A stretch of 6,244 nucleotides of DNA. Source: CAYQCE01 sp964415885. GTDB taxonomy: Bacteria > Zixibacteria > MSB-5A5 > JAABVY01 > JAHJOQ01. Below are positions 6,164-6,244 of this stretch, one piece after another. The position numbers and the translations under genes were made by a program. The notes under the pieces were generated by a model, which saw only the letters and a program-made list of their open reading frames with translations, ran no database searches and was not told the DNA's origin. Positions within the stretch are counted from its first letter, which is position 1. The number at the start of each line of letters is the position of its first letter. The stretch lies in the NCBI GenBank assembly GCA_964415885.1, contig CAYQCE010000092.1, forward strand, positions 1 to 6,244. Reading direction: 5' to 3'.

Positions 6164-6197
6164 TAGCGTCTCACGATATCTGAATTGTGATAGCATT

Positions 6198-6230
6198 CGT
6201 AGCGCAGGATCCCCGTGCTCCTGCGTTGCG
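6198..6230 (+). terminator. Hairpin after rpiB, possible operon terminator
   Basis: Bases 6198-6209 pair with 6219-6230 to form a 12-bp stem with three G-U pairs (6200/6228 and 6202/6226 clear) around a 9-base loop; the core CGCAGGA/TCCTGCG is perfect. It begins 35 bases after the rpiB stop. ATAGC (6190-6194) and GCTAT (6230-6234) offer an alternative outer pairing. No T-run follows in the 14 remaining bases, so intrinsic termination is uncertain. It could instead be a processing or 3'-stabilising hairpin, or belong to the next gene's leader. Confidence 0.4.
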
Positions 6231-6244
6231 CTATGGGCGCGATT

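Noticed and set aside
5636..6196. Minus-strand open frame of 186 codons across rpiB
   Set aside because: It lies antisense to two clearly identified genes, has no recognisable domain and is explained by codon bias of the plus-strand genes.

Overview
The window holds one run of six plus-strand genes, preceded by a 388-base non-coding region. All six proteins belong to well-known families and look full length, with their catalytic residues in place. There is no mobile element, CRISPR array, tRNA or rRNA, and I see no candidate for a wholly new system. The organism is a bacterium with moderately GC-rich DNA, clear purine-rich Shine-Dalgarno sites and compact operons. The lineage cannot be fixed from these genes. 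An uncultured FCB-group (for example Zixibacteria-like) or deltaproteobacterial-type genome is only a guess.

Layout. Positions 5-49 form a long, nearly perfect hairpin, probably the terminator of a gene to the left. Positions 50-259 show no convincing gene, only small inverted repeats and a pair of 8-base direct repeats. A good sigma-70-type promoter lies at 260-288, followed by a leader of roughly 93 bases with an 8-bp hairpin and then a strong ribosome site. The genes are thiolase (389-1576), 3-hydroxybutyryl-CoA dehydrogenase (1610-2461), two tandem acyl-CoA dehydrogenases (2470-3612 and 3615-4763), branched-chain aminotransferase (4785-5729) and ribose-5-phosphate isomerase B (5729-6163). 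Gaps between genes are 33, 8, 2 and 21 bases, and the last pair overlaps by one base, so a single transcript is likely. A hairpin at 6198-6230 follows the last gene.

How the genes may work together. The first four encode three of the four reaction types of the short-chain acyl-CoA cycle: dehydrogenation (twice), 3-hydroxyacyl-CoA oxidation and thiolysis. The hydratase (crotonase) and the electron-transfer flavoprotein are absent and must be encoded elsewhere. The aminotransferase next to them suggests oxidation of branched-chain amino acids, because isoleucine carbon passes through aminotransferase, acyl-CoA dehydrogenase, hydroxyacyl-CoA dehydrogenase and thiolase chemistry. Butyrate or 3-hydroxybutyrate metabolism is an alternative for the first four genes. 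RpiB belongs to the pentose phosphate pathway and may simply share the transcript.
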